Notes: a model not told the origin generated them from the letters alone. Positions 26,639-36,794 are shown, numbered from the stretch's first letter. The stretch: DNA of 40,592 nucleotides from CAYTRP01 sp964625145 (GCA_964625145.1 CAZVAQ010000012.1:1-40592); one strand, 5' to 3'. Program-made: numbers and translations.

Positions 26639-29045
26639 TTCCACGCACCAAATGTCGAAGGGAACCGGTGGCCTACCCTTTGAATGGTCCTTCCACTTCT
26701 TCACGTATGCCACCGCGTTCTGGGCGTTCTTCACGTTGGCCAGCACCGGCGAGATTCATGTGGTCGCCATCGTCGCCTTCATGGTGGCGTTCGCGATCAG
26801 CCTGTTCCGCCGCCGGATCGGCTTCAGGCTACCGATCTGGATCTGGAACGGCGTCAGCATTGTGGCATTCCTTGTCGCGTCCTATGGGTGGTTCGCACTC
26901 GGCCAGCGCATGTATGCAGTGACGTACTTCCTGCTGTATCTTGAGGCCTACAAGCTGCTCACCGCCGCGCGGCCACGGGATTACCTGCAGATCTATGGCC
27001 TCTCCTTCTTCCACATGTTGGCCGCATCGGTCTCCACCACCTCGCTGTTCTTCGCGCCGATGCTCGCCCTCTATCTGCTGCTGGTGATGGCCGCGCTCAT
27101 CACGTTCACCATTCGCCGGGATTCCGAACGTGCCTTTGGTGCCGACAACGCGACGGAGGAGATGGGCGAGCACTGGCCGCTCCCCCACCGGCTGCGCGAG
27201 AGCGACGCCGCCGTACTGGATCGAGTGCGGCGATCACCCTACCTCGACCGGCGATTCCTGGTCACGCTACCTGTGCTGACGGCGGCCGTGCTTTGTCTGG
27301 GCATAGCCATCTTCTGGATGGTACCGCGCATGACGCAGCAGAACTTCTTCCCCGGGCTGGGAGGAGCCAGTGACGGCCCCCGGACGAGCGGCTTCGCGGA
27401 TCAGATAGCCTTTGGCATCGTTGGCGAGATCCAACGCGACCCGACCATCGTGATGCGGGCGACCTTCGCGCCGGGGGATCTCGACAAGCGTGGGCAGTAT
27501 CTGCGGATTCGCGGCACGGCCCTGGACGTCTTTACGGGTGAAAATTGGATCCAGGCCGCCGACACGATTCGACAGGGTTATCAGGAAGAGAATCGTCGCG
27601 CGCGCGTCAACCCCCTGCCGCTCAGTGCATTTGCCGAAAGCGAAACTATTCGCGTGCGTATGACCGTGGAACCGGAAAAGTCCGGGTATCTGTTCATGCC
27701 CGACCAACCCATCCTGATCGAATTCGACAATCAGTACATCTTCGAAGTGAACCGCACAACCATGGCGGCCAAGACGCGCGCCAGCCGCTATCACCCCGTT
27801 TCGTATACGGTGCTGGCAGCAGTCCAGTCCCCCATCGAGAGGTTGACTGAAGATTCCCCAACCAATTTCGCCCGGGGCGGCGTCGCGAGTGCGGCGGACT
27901 TGCTGCGCGAGAGCGGCCAGCACCTGGGATTCGTCAAGCAGTCCCTGGAACAACTCGGCCTTGAGCTCCTCTTTGGTGGTGAAGGACCCCGCGCCGGCGA
28001 CATCAACCTGATGTTGCCGGAGGATTCGGTCGACATTCCCGTGATCCGCGAAACCGCCGCGGCATGGGCGGCGGAGCTGAACGATCCATTGGCCATCGCC
28101 AACGAAATCGAACGCCGCTTCAAGACCGAGTTCGACTACTCGCTGGAGGTGCCATTCTCGACACAGCGCGATCACATCAGCCAGTTTCTGCAAACCGAGC
28201 GACGCGGCCATTGCGAATACTTCGCCACCTCGATGGTTCTGATGTTGAGGAGTCTCGGCATTCCCGCGCGCATCGTGAATGGATACCTGACCGACGAATG
28301 GAGCGAGACCGCCGGCGGGCGATTCCTCGTGCGCCAGGAACATGCCCACTCCTGGGTGGAGGCACAGGTCGACAGGTCGGGCCGTTGGATGACCTTCGAC
28401 CCGACGCCGTCCTCCGGAGTCGGTTCCAACCGCATTCGATCAGGCCTCTATCACTGGTACAGCGACCTGTACGACGTGCTCAAGATGGCCTGGTATGACA
28501 CTGTCATCGACTTTGACCACAACAGCCAACGCGCAAGCTTCATCTCCGCGCTGCGGTTTACGGAACGGACCTTGAACCGGCTGATGCGGGCCGCCAACCG
28601 CGCAACAATCTGGATTGGGGAAGGAGGCGGTGGTTCCTTCAGCCCTCGAAAAGTGCTGGGGTGGGGACTCATCGGTTTTTCGTTTGTCGGTGCAGGACTG
28701 CTCATCTTTGGATTGGGCCGGGGCACTCGCTTGCAGCAGAAGAAGAAGCACGCAGCTCAGGACGCACCCATCCGCCGCCCCGATCTACGACCCTACGTGG
28801 AACTGCTGGAGGCCCTTGAGAAGCGATGGCCGCGGCGTCCGTCGCAGACGCCCTTGGTGTACGCGACGTCGCTGGACACCACCCTGCCGCTGGATGTGCA
28901 GGAGTTTGTCTCGCTGACGCGTCGCTACTATGACGTGCGCTACAATGGCGGAGAGTGGACTCCGGATCTGACAAGCAAGGCTCGTGAACTCCACAACGCC
29001 CTGCAGCACCATACCACAACAGGAACGCGAAAGAGCCGTTCATGA
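26628..29045 (+). CDS. TgpA-type membrane transglutaminase (DUF3488/transglutaminase-like/DUF4129)
   Basis: An 805-residue protein. The N-terminal ~215 residues hold several membrane segments. A further span (LVTLPVLTAAVLCLGIAIFWMV) precedes a periplasmic region. The transglutaminase triad is Cys529 (RRGHCEYFATSMVLMLRSLGIPAR), His574 (EHAHSWVEA) and Asp591 (FDPTP). Another membrane segment (VLGWGLIGFSFVGAGLLIFGLG) and a DUF4129-like cytosolic tail close the protein. Its substrate is unknown. The ATG at 26628 overlaps the DUF58 stop by 11 bases and has GAGG upstream. Its own stop overlaps kdsA (ATGA). Confidence 0.92.
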   Translation: MPTDSTHQMSKGTGGLPFEWSFHFFTYATAFWAFFTLASTGEIHVVAIVAFMVAFAISLFRRRIGFRLPIWIWNGVSIVAFLVASYGWFALGQRMYAVTYFLLYLEAYKLLTAARPRDYLQIYGLSFFHMLAASVSTTSLFFAPMLALYLLLVMAALITFTIRRDSERAFGADNATEEMGEHWPLPHRLRESDAAVLDRVRRSPYLDRRFLVTLPVLTAAVLCLGIAIFWMVPRMTQQNFFPGLGGASDGPRTSGFADQIAFGIVGEIQRDPTIVMRATFAPGDLDKRGQYLRIRGTALDVFTGENWIQAADTIRQGYQEENRRARVNPLPLSAFAESETIRVRMTVEPEKSGYLFMPDQPILIEFDNQYIFEVNRTTMAAKTRASRYHPVSYTVLAAVQSPIERLTEDSPTNFARGGVASAADLLRESGQHLGFVKQSLEQLGLELLFGGEGPRAGDINLMLPEDSVDIPVIRETAAAWAAELNDPLAIANEIERRFKTEFDYSLEVPFSTQRDHISQFLQTERRGHCEYFATSMVLMLRSLGIPARIVNGYLTDEWSETAGGRFLVRQEHAHSWVEAQVDRSGRWMTFDPTPSSGVGSNRIRSGLYHWYSDLYDVLKMAWYDTVIDFDHNSQRASFISALRFTERTLNRLMRAANRATIWIGEGGGGSFSPRKVLGWGLIGFSFVGAGLLIFGLGRGTRLQQKKKHAAQDAPIRRPDLRPYVELLEALEKRWPRRPSQTPLVYATSLDTTLPLDVQEFVSLTRRYYDVRYNGGEWTPDLTSKARELHNALQHHTTTGTRKSRS

Positions 29046-29923
29046 AACCATCAGGGAAGATCGCGCAATTGCTGAAGTGCCGCGCATTTCAAGTCGGTGA
29101 TGTGCCGGTGGGAGGATCACATCCCCTCGTGCTTCTTGCGGGACCATGCGTCATCGAATCGCGTGAACACACCATTGAAATGGCGGGTGCAGTCCGCGAG
29201 ATTGCCGGCCGTGTCGGCATCCCGCTGGTTTTCAAGGCGTCCTACGACAAGGCAAACCGTAGTGCCGGAAGCTCTTTCCGCGGACCGGGGCTGACACAGG
29301 GGCTCGACATACTGGCGGAGGTAAAGTCGCGCTTTGGCCTGCCGGTGGTGACTGATGTGCATCGCGAGGAGGACGCCCCGGCCGTTGCCGCCGGTTGCGA
29401 TCTGCTGCAGATTCCCGCCTTCCTGTGCCGGCAAACCGACTTCGTGGAGGCCGTTGGCAAGGCCGGCAAGCCAGTGGCCGTGAAGAAGGGCCAGTTCCTC
29501 GCCCCGGAAGACATCGCCAACGTGGCGGCAAAGCTGCGCGGTGTCGGTTGCGAGGATATACTTCTGACGGAGCGTGGCGTCTCCTTCGGCTATCACCAAC
29601 TCGTGTCGGATTTCCGCTCATTGGCCATCATGCGCGAAGTGACGGGACTCCCCGTCTGTTTCGACGCGACGCACAGCGTGCAACAACCCGGAGGCTTGGG
29701 CAAGGCCACCGGCGGCAAGCGCGAGTTTGTGCCGCTGCTGGCACGGGCCGCCTGTGCGGTTGGCATCAATGCGCTCTTCCTCGAGGTGCACGACCGGCCG
29801 GATGAAGCCAAGAGCGATGGACCAAACATGGTGCCGCTTGCCGAACTCGAGGAGTTGCTGCAGGTATGCCTCGAGTTGGATCGGTGTGTCCGCAAGCGTG
29901 CGGCGATGGCGGATGGCCAATGA
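29042..29923 (+). CDS. kdsA: 3-deoxy-8-phosphooctulonate synthase (KDO-8-P synthase)
   Basis: It condenses arabinose 5-phosphate with PEP to make KDO-8-phosphate, the precursor of the inner core of LPS. The 293-residue protein has LLAGPCVIESREHTIEMA, FKASYDKANRSAGSSFRGPGL, VVTDVHREEDA, LLQIPAFLCRQTDF and CFDATHSVQQPGG, all typical of KdsA. The cysteine in AGPCVIE (residue ~35) matches the metal ligand of the metal-dependent class of KdsA, although the class depends on more residues. It is coupled on both sides by ATGA overlaps with tgpA-like and truA. kdsB, kdsD and other KDO genes are not in the window. Confidence 0.96.
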   Translation: MKPSGKIAQLLKCRAFQVGDVPVGGSHPLVLLAGPCVIESREHTIEMAGAVREIAGRVGIPLVFKASYDKANRSAGSSFRGPGLTQGLDILAEVKSRFGLPVVTDVHREEDAPAVAAGCDLLQIPAFLCRQTDFVEAVGKAGKPVAVKKGQFLAPEDIANVAAKLRGVGCEDILLTERGVSFGYHQLVSDFRSLAIMREVTGLPVCFDATHSVQQPGGLGKATGGKREFVPLLARAACAVGINALFLEVHDRPDEAKSDGPNMVPLAELEELLQVCLELDRCVRKRAAMADGQ

Positions 29924-30720
29924 CGGAACTGAGGCGAACGGCCCTGATCGTCGAGTACGACGGCACCGATTTCGTTGGCCTGCAACGTCAGGAAAACGGC
30001 CGAAGCATTCAGGGAGAGTTTGAGAGCGTGGCCGCGATCCTTGGCGTTGATGTGGAGCGCGCCTGCTTTCGTGCATCCGGCCGCACGGATGCCGGCGTGC
30101 ATGCCCGCGGACAGGTCATCGCATTGTCACTCCCCCGGCATGTGCCGCTTCACAATGTGGCCAGCGCCCTGAACTGGCATTTGCCACTCTCCATTCGAGT
30201 GCGTCGCGCCGTTGAGTGCCCCGCAGATTTCGATCCCCGTCGCGATGCGCGGAAGCGATCCTACCGCTACCTGCTTTGCGGAGGCCAGCCCCTGCCGGCT
30301 CTGATGCAACATCGCATGGGAAAGATCAACTCACGGCTGGAACTTGAAGCCATGCAGGCCGCGGCGGAGTTGCTCACTGGAGAGCACGACTTCAGCGCAT
30401 GGCGCTCCGCCCAATGCCAGGCCAAACGAACGCTGCTCAACCTTGAGGTGGCGACGGTGAAGCCTTGGCAGGATGCTGCACCGCACGGTGCGGACACCCA
30501 GACCTTCGAGCTGCGCTTTGAATGCCGCTCATTCCTTCACCGCATGGTGCGGTATCTGGTTGGAGGCATCGCCCGTGTTGGTGCAGGGAAGCTAAGTCTC
30601 GATGACCTACAGCGACATCTCGATGAAGGGACGCTACCTCCGCGCGTGGCACCGGCCGATGCGTGCGGGTTGAGCCTGGAACGCGTTGATTACGAACCGG
30701 AGCGCGATCCATTCGCATGA
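29920..30720 (+). CDS. truA: tRNA pseudouridine(38-40) synthase
   Basis: It makes pseudouridine at positions 38-40 in the anticodon arm of many tRNAs. The 266-residue protein has VEYDGTDFVGLQRQENGRSIQ at the N-terminus, the catalytic aspartate D57 in ASGRTDAGVHARGQV, RDARKRSYRY, GEHDFSAWRSAQCQAKRT and the C-terminal FLHRMVRYLVGGIARVGAG. The ATG overlaps the kdsA stop (ATGA) and the stop overlaps DUF309 in the same way. A longer frame from 29866 is not needed. Confidence 0.96.
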   Translation: MTELRRTALIVEYDGTDFVGLQRQENGRSIQGEFESVAAILGVDVERACFRASGRTDAGVHARGQVIALSLPRHVPLHNVASALNWHLPLSIRVRRAVECPADFDPRRDARKRSYRYLLCGGQPLPALMQHRMGKINSRLELEAMQAAAELLTGEHDFSAWRSAQCQAKRTLLNLEVATVKPWQDAAPHGADTQTFELRFECRSFLHRMVRYLVGGIARVGAGKLSLDDLQRHLDEGTLPPRVAPADACGLSLERVDYEPERDPFA

Positions 30721-31088
30721 GCCCCGCGCGCGATCCCATCCTGAGTCCGTATCCGCCGGCAGAGTTCCTCCGGTTCGTCGAGCTCTTCAACCAGCAGGAA
30801 TACTTCGAGGCGCACGAAATCCTCGAGGACCTGTGGGTGATGACGCCCGGCGAGGAACGCGAATTCTACAAGGGGCTCATCATGCTGGCGGTGGGTCTGC
30901 TGCACGCGCGTTCAAAGAGAAAGCGCGGCGCGGTGGGCGTGCTGACAGGCGCCCTCGAGCATCTGCGCAAGTATCCGGCAACCTATGGCGGCTTGGATCG
31001 CGAGCAGAGTGTCGCCGTAGCTCAAGCCATTCTGGACGGTGCGGCAGTCCCCCGCAAGGCGCCACTCATCCGCGTGCGCTCAGGATGA
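30717..31088 (+). CDS. DUF309 protein
   Basis: A 123-residue helical protein. The family signature is FNQQEYFEAHEILEDLW (about residues 23-39), then REFYKGLIMLAVGLLHARSKRKRGAVGVL. The conserved histidines and acidic residues (AHE, GLLH) suggest a small metal- or ligand-binding fold, but no function is established. It is last in the gyrB run, coupled to truA by ATGA. Its stop overlaps the stop of the convergent radical SAM gene by 9 bases (31080-31088). Confidence 0.87.
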   Translation: MSPARDPILSPYPPAEFLRFVELFNQQEYFEAHEILEDLWVMTPGEEREFYKGLIMLAVGLLHARSKRKRGAVGVLTGALEHLRKYPATYGGLDREQSVAVAQAILDGAAVPRKAPLIRVRSG

Positions 31089-32555
31089 CCCGCCCGCGGA
31101 CGGGGCAGGGCGAATGCCGTTGGCCACGATGTCCTTCAACTGAATCAGTCCGTACTTGATAAAGTTGGCAATCTCGCGCGGCGAGGACGCACCGGACAAT
31201 GTCGCCGCGACCTTTCCCGGCCGCATGTAGAAGCGCCGCAATCCATCGGTGCGCAGTTTGGCCAGGCGCTCGATGGGAATGTGCCGTGTCGGCATGGCGG
31301 GCAGGCCGTAGGCTTCGACGGGAATGACTCCGTCCTCCAGCAATCCCTTCGCGACGGCTTCCTTGTAGAGCGCCGTGCCGGGGAAGGGATAAGGATAGAA
31401 GATTTCGAGGAAATCCGGATCGAGCTCCTTGGCGAACTCGATATCATTGCGCAGGATCTCTTCGGTGTCCTCCGGCAATCCAAACAGCAGGTACATGGAC
31501 CGCTTGATGCCGGCTTCGCGGGTGATGCGCAGGGCCTCGCGCGCCTGGTCCGCCGTGGCTTTCTTGTTGATGGCCTGCAGCGACCCGTCGTCGCCCTTCT
31601 CCACACCAAACGCGATGATCCAACACCCGGCCTTCTTCATCCACGACAGGACTTCCGGATTCACCGTGTCGACGCGGCTGTTGGAGGCCCAGGAAATGTC
31701 GAGCCGCGCGTCGATGATTGCCTTGCACAGGTCGATCACCCACTTCTTGTTCTGCGTGAACAGGTCACTACGGAACAGGAAGTTGCGAATGCCGTGGCGT
31801 TCCACGCATTCCTTGATCTCGCCGAGGACATTCTCCACGGAACGATAGCGGTTGCGCAGCCCGCTGACCTGATTCGCGAGGCAGTATGTACACGAAAACG
31901 GGCATCCGCGATTGGTGACAATCGTCGTCTGCAATTCGTCCGTGTCGGGGCGGATGTACAGCTTGTTGTTCCCAAGATGCCGTGCCGGATAGGGAATCTG
32001 GTCCAGGTCGACAGGCAATGTGCGCGCCGGATTCTGGATGGGCTCGCCATCCGGACCGCGATAGGTGAGTCCCGTAATGCTTTCCACCGGACGCCCAAGT
32101 CCCAGCTCCAGACAGGTCAGCTCGTACTCACCGCGCAGCCCGATGTCCAACGCGGGGTGCTCCCGCATCGCCTGAATGTCGAGCGTATTGAAGTGCGCTC
32201 CCTTCGCGATGGTGACAACACCGGGCAGGATTTCCTTCGCCAGATCGGCGGCCCGCATGTCGTCCTTGAAGGACGGCGTGGTGATGGACAGCACGACGGC
32301 TTCGGGCTTGAACTCGCGCAGCTCGTCCGCGAGGTGCGCCCAGCTCCATCCCTCCCCCGGATAATCGACGAGCCGGCACTCGGCACCGGCCTTCTCGAAG
32401 CAGGCCGCCGCGTACATCAGGTCGATCGGCGGCCGCAGTGCCACCGTCTTCAACTTCTCAATGGGGGTCTGGCATCGATCCTCGCGGATGTACTTTCCTG
32501 TTGGCGGAACAATGCACAGGACGCGTTTGAAGGGACGGTTTGAGACTTGGGACAT
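31080..32555 (-). CDS. B12-binding-domain radical SAM protein
   Basis: A 491-residue protein. Residues about 8-175 form a cobalamin-binding-like Rossmann domain (KRVLCIVPPTGKYI, RPPIDLMYAAACFEKAGAECRLVDYP, ITTPSFKDDMRAADLAKE). It lacks an obvious DxHxxG cobalamin-ligand motif. The radical SAM core has C218-x3-C222-x2-C225 (NRGCPFSCTYC), then SVENVLGEIKECV, GVEKGDDGSLQAINKK and LFGLPEDTEEILRNDIEFAKELDPDF. Such enzymes methylate or rearrange lipids, peptides or antibiotics; this substrate is unknown. The start at 32555 fits the domain border; the longer frame to 32690 reads as non-coding. It is 256 bases from the divergent phosphatase-like gene. Confidence 0.88.
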   Translation of the reverse strand: MSQVSNRPFKRVLCIVPPTGKYIREDRCQTPIEKLKTVALRPPIDLMYAAACFEKAGAECRLVDYPGEGWSWAHLADELREFKPEAVVLSITTPSFKDDMRAADLAKEILPGVVTIAKGAHFNTLDIQAMREHPALDIGLRGEYELTCLELGLGRPVESITGLTYRGPDGEPIQNPARTLPVDLDQIPYPARHLGNNKLYIRPDTDELQTTIVTNRGCPFSCTYCLANQVSGLRNRYRSVENVLGEIKECVERHGIRNFLFRSDLFTQNKKWVIDLCKAIIDARLDISWASNSRVDTVNPEVLSWMKKAGCWIIAFGVEKGDDGSLQAINKKATADQAREALRITREAGIKRSMYLLFGLPEDTEEILRNDIEFAKELDPDFLEIFYPYPFPGTALYKEAVAKGLLEDGVIPVEAYGLPAMPTRHIPIERLAKLRTDGLRRFYMRPGKVAATLSGASSPREIANFIKYGLIQLKDIVANGIRPAPSAGGSS

Positions 32556-32811
32556 GGACGGGCCGGACGAAATAATGGGAGCAAGTGACCGATGGGGGCG
32601 ATTCCACTCGCGCGGGGCGCCATCTTGGCCGTCGGAGGGGGTGGTTTGGCAAGGGCTTCCAGCAGGCTCCTGCAAGTGGCCAACCGCCAAGGACCTGCCT
32701 CTCTCCCATCAGGCCAGCGTGCGACCTGTGGAGTGAATGGACTTGACCGTGTTCGGGCTGGTTCGGGGGATGGAACGAGATTCTCGCCCTCCGGAAGGTG
32801 GAACCCTGGCC

Positions 32812-33228
32812 ATGCGTGTGATCCTGGATAGGTTGATTCTGTCGAGCCTCGCCGAAGCAAGTGATCCCTTCTTCCTGGCCCATCACCGGGTTGAATCGAT
32901 CCTGTATTTCGGCGAAGGCGGGATGTTCCCAGAAGACCTGAAGCTGTATTACCGCAACATGTCGGGCCCTGTCCTGTCCGAGTCCGAACTCCGCGATGGA
33001 GTCATGTTCCTGCGCGAAAGCCTGCGAGCCGGCCGCCGGGTTGTCGCCGTCGGCGAGACCGGTGCGACCATCGTCGTGGCCTATCTGGCCGAGATGGGAT
33101 TCGGAATGGCCCAGGCACTCCAGATGATCAATGACGGCTCCGGCCGCACCCCCGAAGCCGACACCGACGTGGTCCAGCTCCATTGGATGGAGATCGAACG
33201 CCGGCGCGAAGCGCGAGTGCACGGATAA
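32812..33228 (+). CDS. Dual-specificity-phosphatase-like protein without catalytic Cys (pseudophosphatase)
   Basis: A 138-residue protein whose layout follows small dual-specificity phosphatases. RLILSSLAEASDPFFLAHHRVESILYFGEG matches the start of the fold. ELRDGVMFLRESLRAGRRVVAVGETGATIVVAYLAEMGFGMAQALQMI matches the region around the P-loop. The HCxxGxxR signature is replaced by VGETGATI (residues 80-87): only the glycine remains, and the Cys and Arg are gone, as is the usual general-acid Asp. It may bind a phospho-ligand or be a scaffold. A GGAAGGTGG stretch lies upstream of the ATG at 32812. An upstream in-frame ATG at 32737 would add 25 residues. The fold assignment is by eye. Confidence 0.55.
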   Translation: MRVILDRLILSSLAEASDPFFLAHHRVESILYFGEGGMFPEDLKLYYRNMSGPVLSESELRDGVMFLRESLRAGRRVVAVGETGATIVVAYLAEMGFGMAQALQMINDGSGRTPEADTDVVQLHWMEIERRREARVHG

Positions 33229-33232
33229 GGGC

Positions 33233-33260
33233 AGTTCCGAGTTCCGGGTTCCGGGTAGGG
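33233..33260. repeat. Heptanucleotide-period tract (4 units)
   Basis: agttccg / agttccg / ggttccg / ggtaggg, starting 4 bases after the stop of the phosphatase-like gene. On the minus strand it reads CGGAACC / CGGAACT / CGGAACT, the same theme as the other tracts. Confidence 0.7.
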
Positions 33261-33379
33261 GTGGATGTTTCTTGGCTGGCGATTGATTTTCACCGATGCA
33301 GGAACCAGGCGTGGACTGAAGGGAGCGTGAGCATCCTCGCTCGCGCTCATGTAGTCTGTGGCCGATGCAAAGCCCCACA

Positions 33380-34513
33380 TCAATCCACGGCAGGATTCGC
33401 GTTCAGGGGTTGACCGTGATGGACTGGGCGGTCGGGAGATTTGGGCGGGAACAGAGTCCGGGTCACGAGGTCACCGGTGTAGATGGCGCTCGGGAGGATC
33501 TCGCATTCGGCCCAGCAGCCCGGGCACTTGCGCACCCATTCCCTTTGGCGCTCCATCTCCTCGCCACGGCCAAACCAGATCTCCTCGAACGACTGCCGCC
33601 GCAGATTGCCGACCCGCTTGCTGTTGAACTGGCACACGGGGACATCGCCGTTGGGGTACAATCGCATGTGCGCGCTGAGCGCGACGCACTTCGGGTTGGG
33701 GCTGTTCGTGCCGTGCAGGAGCCGGTTGCGAATGCCGCGCAGGTAGTAGCGCTTGGCGATGCGTTCCCGCAGCGGAAAGCCGGCGAGGTCCTTCTCTATC
33801 TCGCCCAGCAGATCCTGAAGATGCTCGTCGCTGAACTCGCCAAAGGTGGTGAACTTGCCGATCTGGTCGGGGGCGATCTCCGTGCCCAGCGTGTAGGTGG
33901 CGCTGGCATCATAGGCCATGACGACGTTGTTGTGCACGCCGAGCGGCTGCAGGAAATCGCGCAGCTTCTTGTAGTGCCCGACACCGTCGGCATCGACGAT
34001 CGTCTGGTTCACCCCCAGGCGCATGCCCAGTTCCTTGCGACGCGGCGCCAACGCATGCAGCGTCTTCATCACGCTGTCCCACGCGTTCTCCTTCCCGCGC
34101 ACGTAGTTGTGCTTCTCCTTCAGGCCGTCGATGCTGATGAGCATTTCCAGCGGGACGGACTTGTCGCGCTCCTCGCAGAACTTCACGATGCGATCGGTGA
34201 GGAACCCGTTTGTCGTGACGTGCAGGAACAATGGCTTCAGATGGCGTTGCGCCAGGTGCGCGATGTCGAGCAGGTCCTTGCGGACGAATGGTTCGCCGCC
34301 GGTCAAGCGTACGGCATCCAGCGTCCCGAGTTGCTTGAAGACCGACTCGATCTCGTCGAGCCGCAGGTCATCGGGCGATTCCTTCTTCCATGAATCGCAC
34401 ATGATGCAACGCGCGTTGCAGGTGAACGTCACGATATAGGTGAGGAACCGCGGGCGCGTGGCTTCGCGGCGCCGGTTGCGGCGAATCGTGTCGAGGATGC
34501 GCAGGGCTCTCAT
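33380..34513 (-). CDS. Radical SAM protein with SPASM-like C-terminal domain
   Basis: A 377-residue protein. The radical SAM cluster motif is C32-x3-C36-x2-C39 (TFTCNARCIMC), followed by LTGGEPFVRKDLLDI, HVTTNGFLT and LISIDGLKEKHNYVRG. The C-terminal part has CVALSAHMRLYPNGDVPVCQFNS and CPGCWAEC, the cysteine layout of a SPASM/twitch domain that holds one or two extra Fe-S clusters. SPASM enzymes often modify peptides or sugar-linked substrates. The start overlaps the stop of the glycosyltransferase (ATGA), so both are made from one message. No small precursor-peptide gene is visible next to it. Confidence 0.9.
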   Translation of the reverse strand: MRALRILDTIRRNRRREATRPRFLTYIVTFTCNARCIMCDSWKKESPDDLRLDEIESVFKQLGTLDAVRLTGGEPFVRKDLLDIAHLAQRHLKPLFLHVTTNGFLTDRIVKFCEERDKSVPLEMLISIDGLKEKHNYVRGKENAWDSVMKTLHALAPRRKELGMRLGVNQTIVDADGVGHYKKLRDFLQPLGVHNNVVMAYDASATYTLGTEIAPDQIGKFTTFGEFSDEHLQDLLGEIEKDLAGFPLRERIAKRYYLRGIRNRLLHGTNSPNPKCVALSAHMRLYPNGDVPVCQFNSKRVGNLRRQSFEEIWFGRGEEMERQREWVRKCPGCWAECEILPSAIYTGDLVTRTLFPPKSPDRPVHHGQPLNANPAVD

Positions 34514-35655
34514 CCGTGTGCCGGGACCCCCATGGCACCGAGTTGCGGGCCGGGCCTCGGCGTCTGGCGCAAGTGACGCTTGATGGCGGTCAGGGCCTGC
34601 GGATTGCCATTCATGAGCTGCCGATCGATGCGGGCGCGGTATTCCTCAAGACGGTCCAGAAAACCTGCAACATCTGCCGCCCGCACCTCGTCGAACTCCA
34701 TCCACTTCCCGGCACCGCTTTCCGCCAGGTAATGAGCGTTGATGTACTGCTCCCAGTTGCGCGGCTCCGGGATCGCAAACACGGGCTTCCCGAAGTACAA
34801 TGCCTCGCCCACCAACTGGTTCCCCGCGGTGCTGAACAATGCCTCGCAGGACGCCAGATCCTTGACGAACTCGTGGTCATTGATCGCGTGAAAGGTCAGG
34901 TTCCCGTCCGCGGGCTTCTCGCCCAAACCGTACACACGCACGGGGCGGCCGCTGGCCTTGAGTGCTTCCAGGAGAGCCGGACACGCAAAGCGCCGCAAAT
35001 AGCAGAGCAGATGGCCCTGCCGCGTCGCTTCCATGTTGAGGAGCTCCGGCCGCAGCAGCACGCCGGTCATCACGACCTTCTTGCGATACTTTGGCTTCAC
35101 GGGCGGGAAGTAGAACTGCGAGACCACGATCTCCTCCGCGCCGCTGTAGTACGATCGCACGACGAGACTCATGTACCACGTGTGCCAGCGCAACTTGAGG
35201 GGCAGGCTGCCCAGGTCGTTGACGATCAGGAAATGTTGGTGATTGATGCTCAGGAACGGGACCTTGCACCGGCGCGCGGCGCGCGGCAGCGCGGGCTCGA
35301 AGTCGGTGATGACCAGGTCCGGCATCTCCCGGCGAATGGTGCGGACCAACTTGTTGATCAGCCGCGGCATGGCAAAGATGGTCCGGATCCCCTCCGCGAC
35401 AGTCTTCAGGAAGGCAAGGCGGCCGCGTTCGTTGTAATGAAACGTCAGCCCGCGCATCCGGATCACGCGCACCGGCGTACCCGCATAGATGGGCGCCAGG
35501 AACGAATGCGCATCGCCAGGGGTGAAGAGCCAGATCTCGTGCTCGTGGCGCAGTTGTTCCACGAGGGACCGCACGCGTGTGGCGTGGCCGCGCCCTTCGC
35601 CTGACATGCTGATGAAGATCCTTGCCATGAGAGAGGGTTCCGCCGCGCCCGACAT
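34510..35655 (-). CDS. Glycosyltransferase of the MJ1255/VC2487 (MurG-like, GT-B) type
   Basis: A 381-residue protein. The N-terminus ARIFISMSGEGRGHATRVRSLVEQL has the Gly-rich loop and the GHATR typical of this family. The middle has DLVITDFEPALPRAAR and LSINHQH. The C-terminal donor-binding half has FHAINDHEFVKDLASCEALFSTAGNQLVGEALYFGKPVFAIPEP, close to the usual GG/H/E pattern of GT-B enzymes. It would transfer a nucleotide-activated sugar to an unknown acceptor, probably at the inner membrane. Starts at 35655 or 35628 are both possible and neither has a clear ribosome binding site. It is first in a two-gene operon with the SPASM protein. Confidence 0.85.
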   Translation of the reverse strand: MSGAAEPSLMARIFISMSGEGRGHATRVRSLVEQLRHEHEIWLFTPGDAHSFLAPIYAGTPVRVIRMRGLTFHYNERGRLAFLKTVAEGIRTIFAMPRLINKLVRTIRREMPDLVITDFEPALPRAARRCKVPFLSINHQHFLIVNDLGSLPLKLRWHTWYMSLVVRSYYSGAEEIVVSQFYFPPVKPKYRKKVVMTGVLLRPELLNMEATRQGHLLCYLRRFACPALLEALKASGRPVRVYGLGEKPADGNLTFHAINDHEFVKDLASCEALFSTAGNQLVGEALYFGKPVFAIPEPRNWEQYINAHYLAESGAGKWMEFDEVRAADVAGFLDRLEEYRARIDRQLMNGNPQALTAIKRHLRQTPRPGPQLGAMGVPAHG

Positions 35656-35745
35656 CGCACTTCGCGGACTTTAGCTTCCCGCGACGCGAAACCGTCAAGG
35701 GCAGAGTGCCGCCTCCAGTTGCCCTGCAAGTGGAATGCGCCTGCG

Positions 35746-36699
<954 letters not shown>

Positions 36700-36764
36700 T
36701 CGGGGGTCCTGTGCTGTTCTTCCGTTTCATCAAGACAGCTCACGCCTGCCGGGTACAAGAACAG

Positions 36765-36794
36765 AAAAGGGCGGGAGGCCGAAGCCCCCCGCCC
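36765..36794 (-). terminator. Intrinsic terminator with UUCG loop
   Basis: On the minus strand GGGCGGGGGGC, loop TTCG, then GCCTCCCGCCC followed by TTTTCTGTTC. The 11-pair stem includes one G-U pair. It lies 27 bases after the stop of the secreted protein gene at 36821 and insulates the cyclase gene. Confidence 0.92.
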
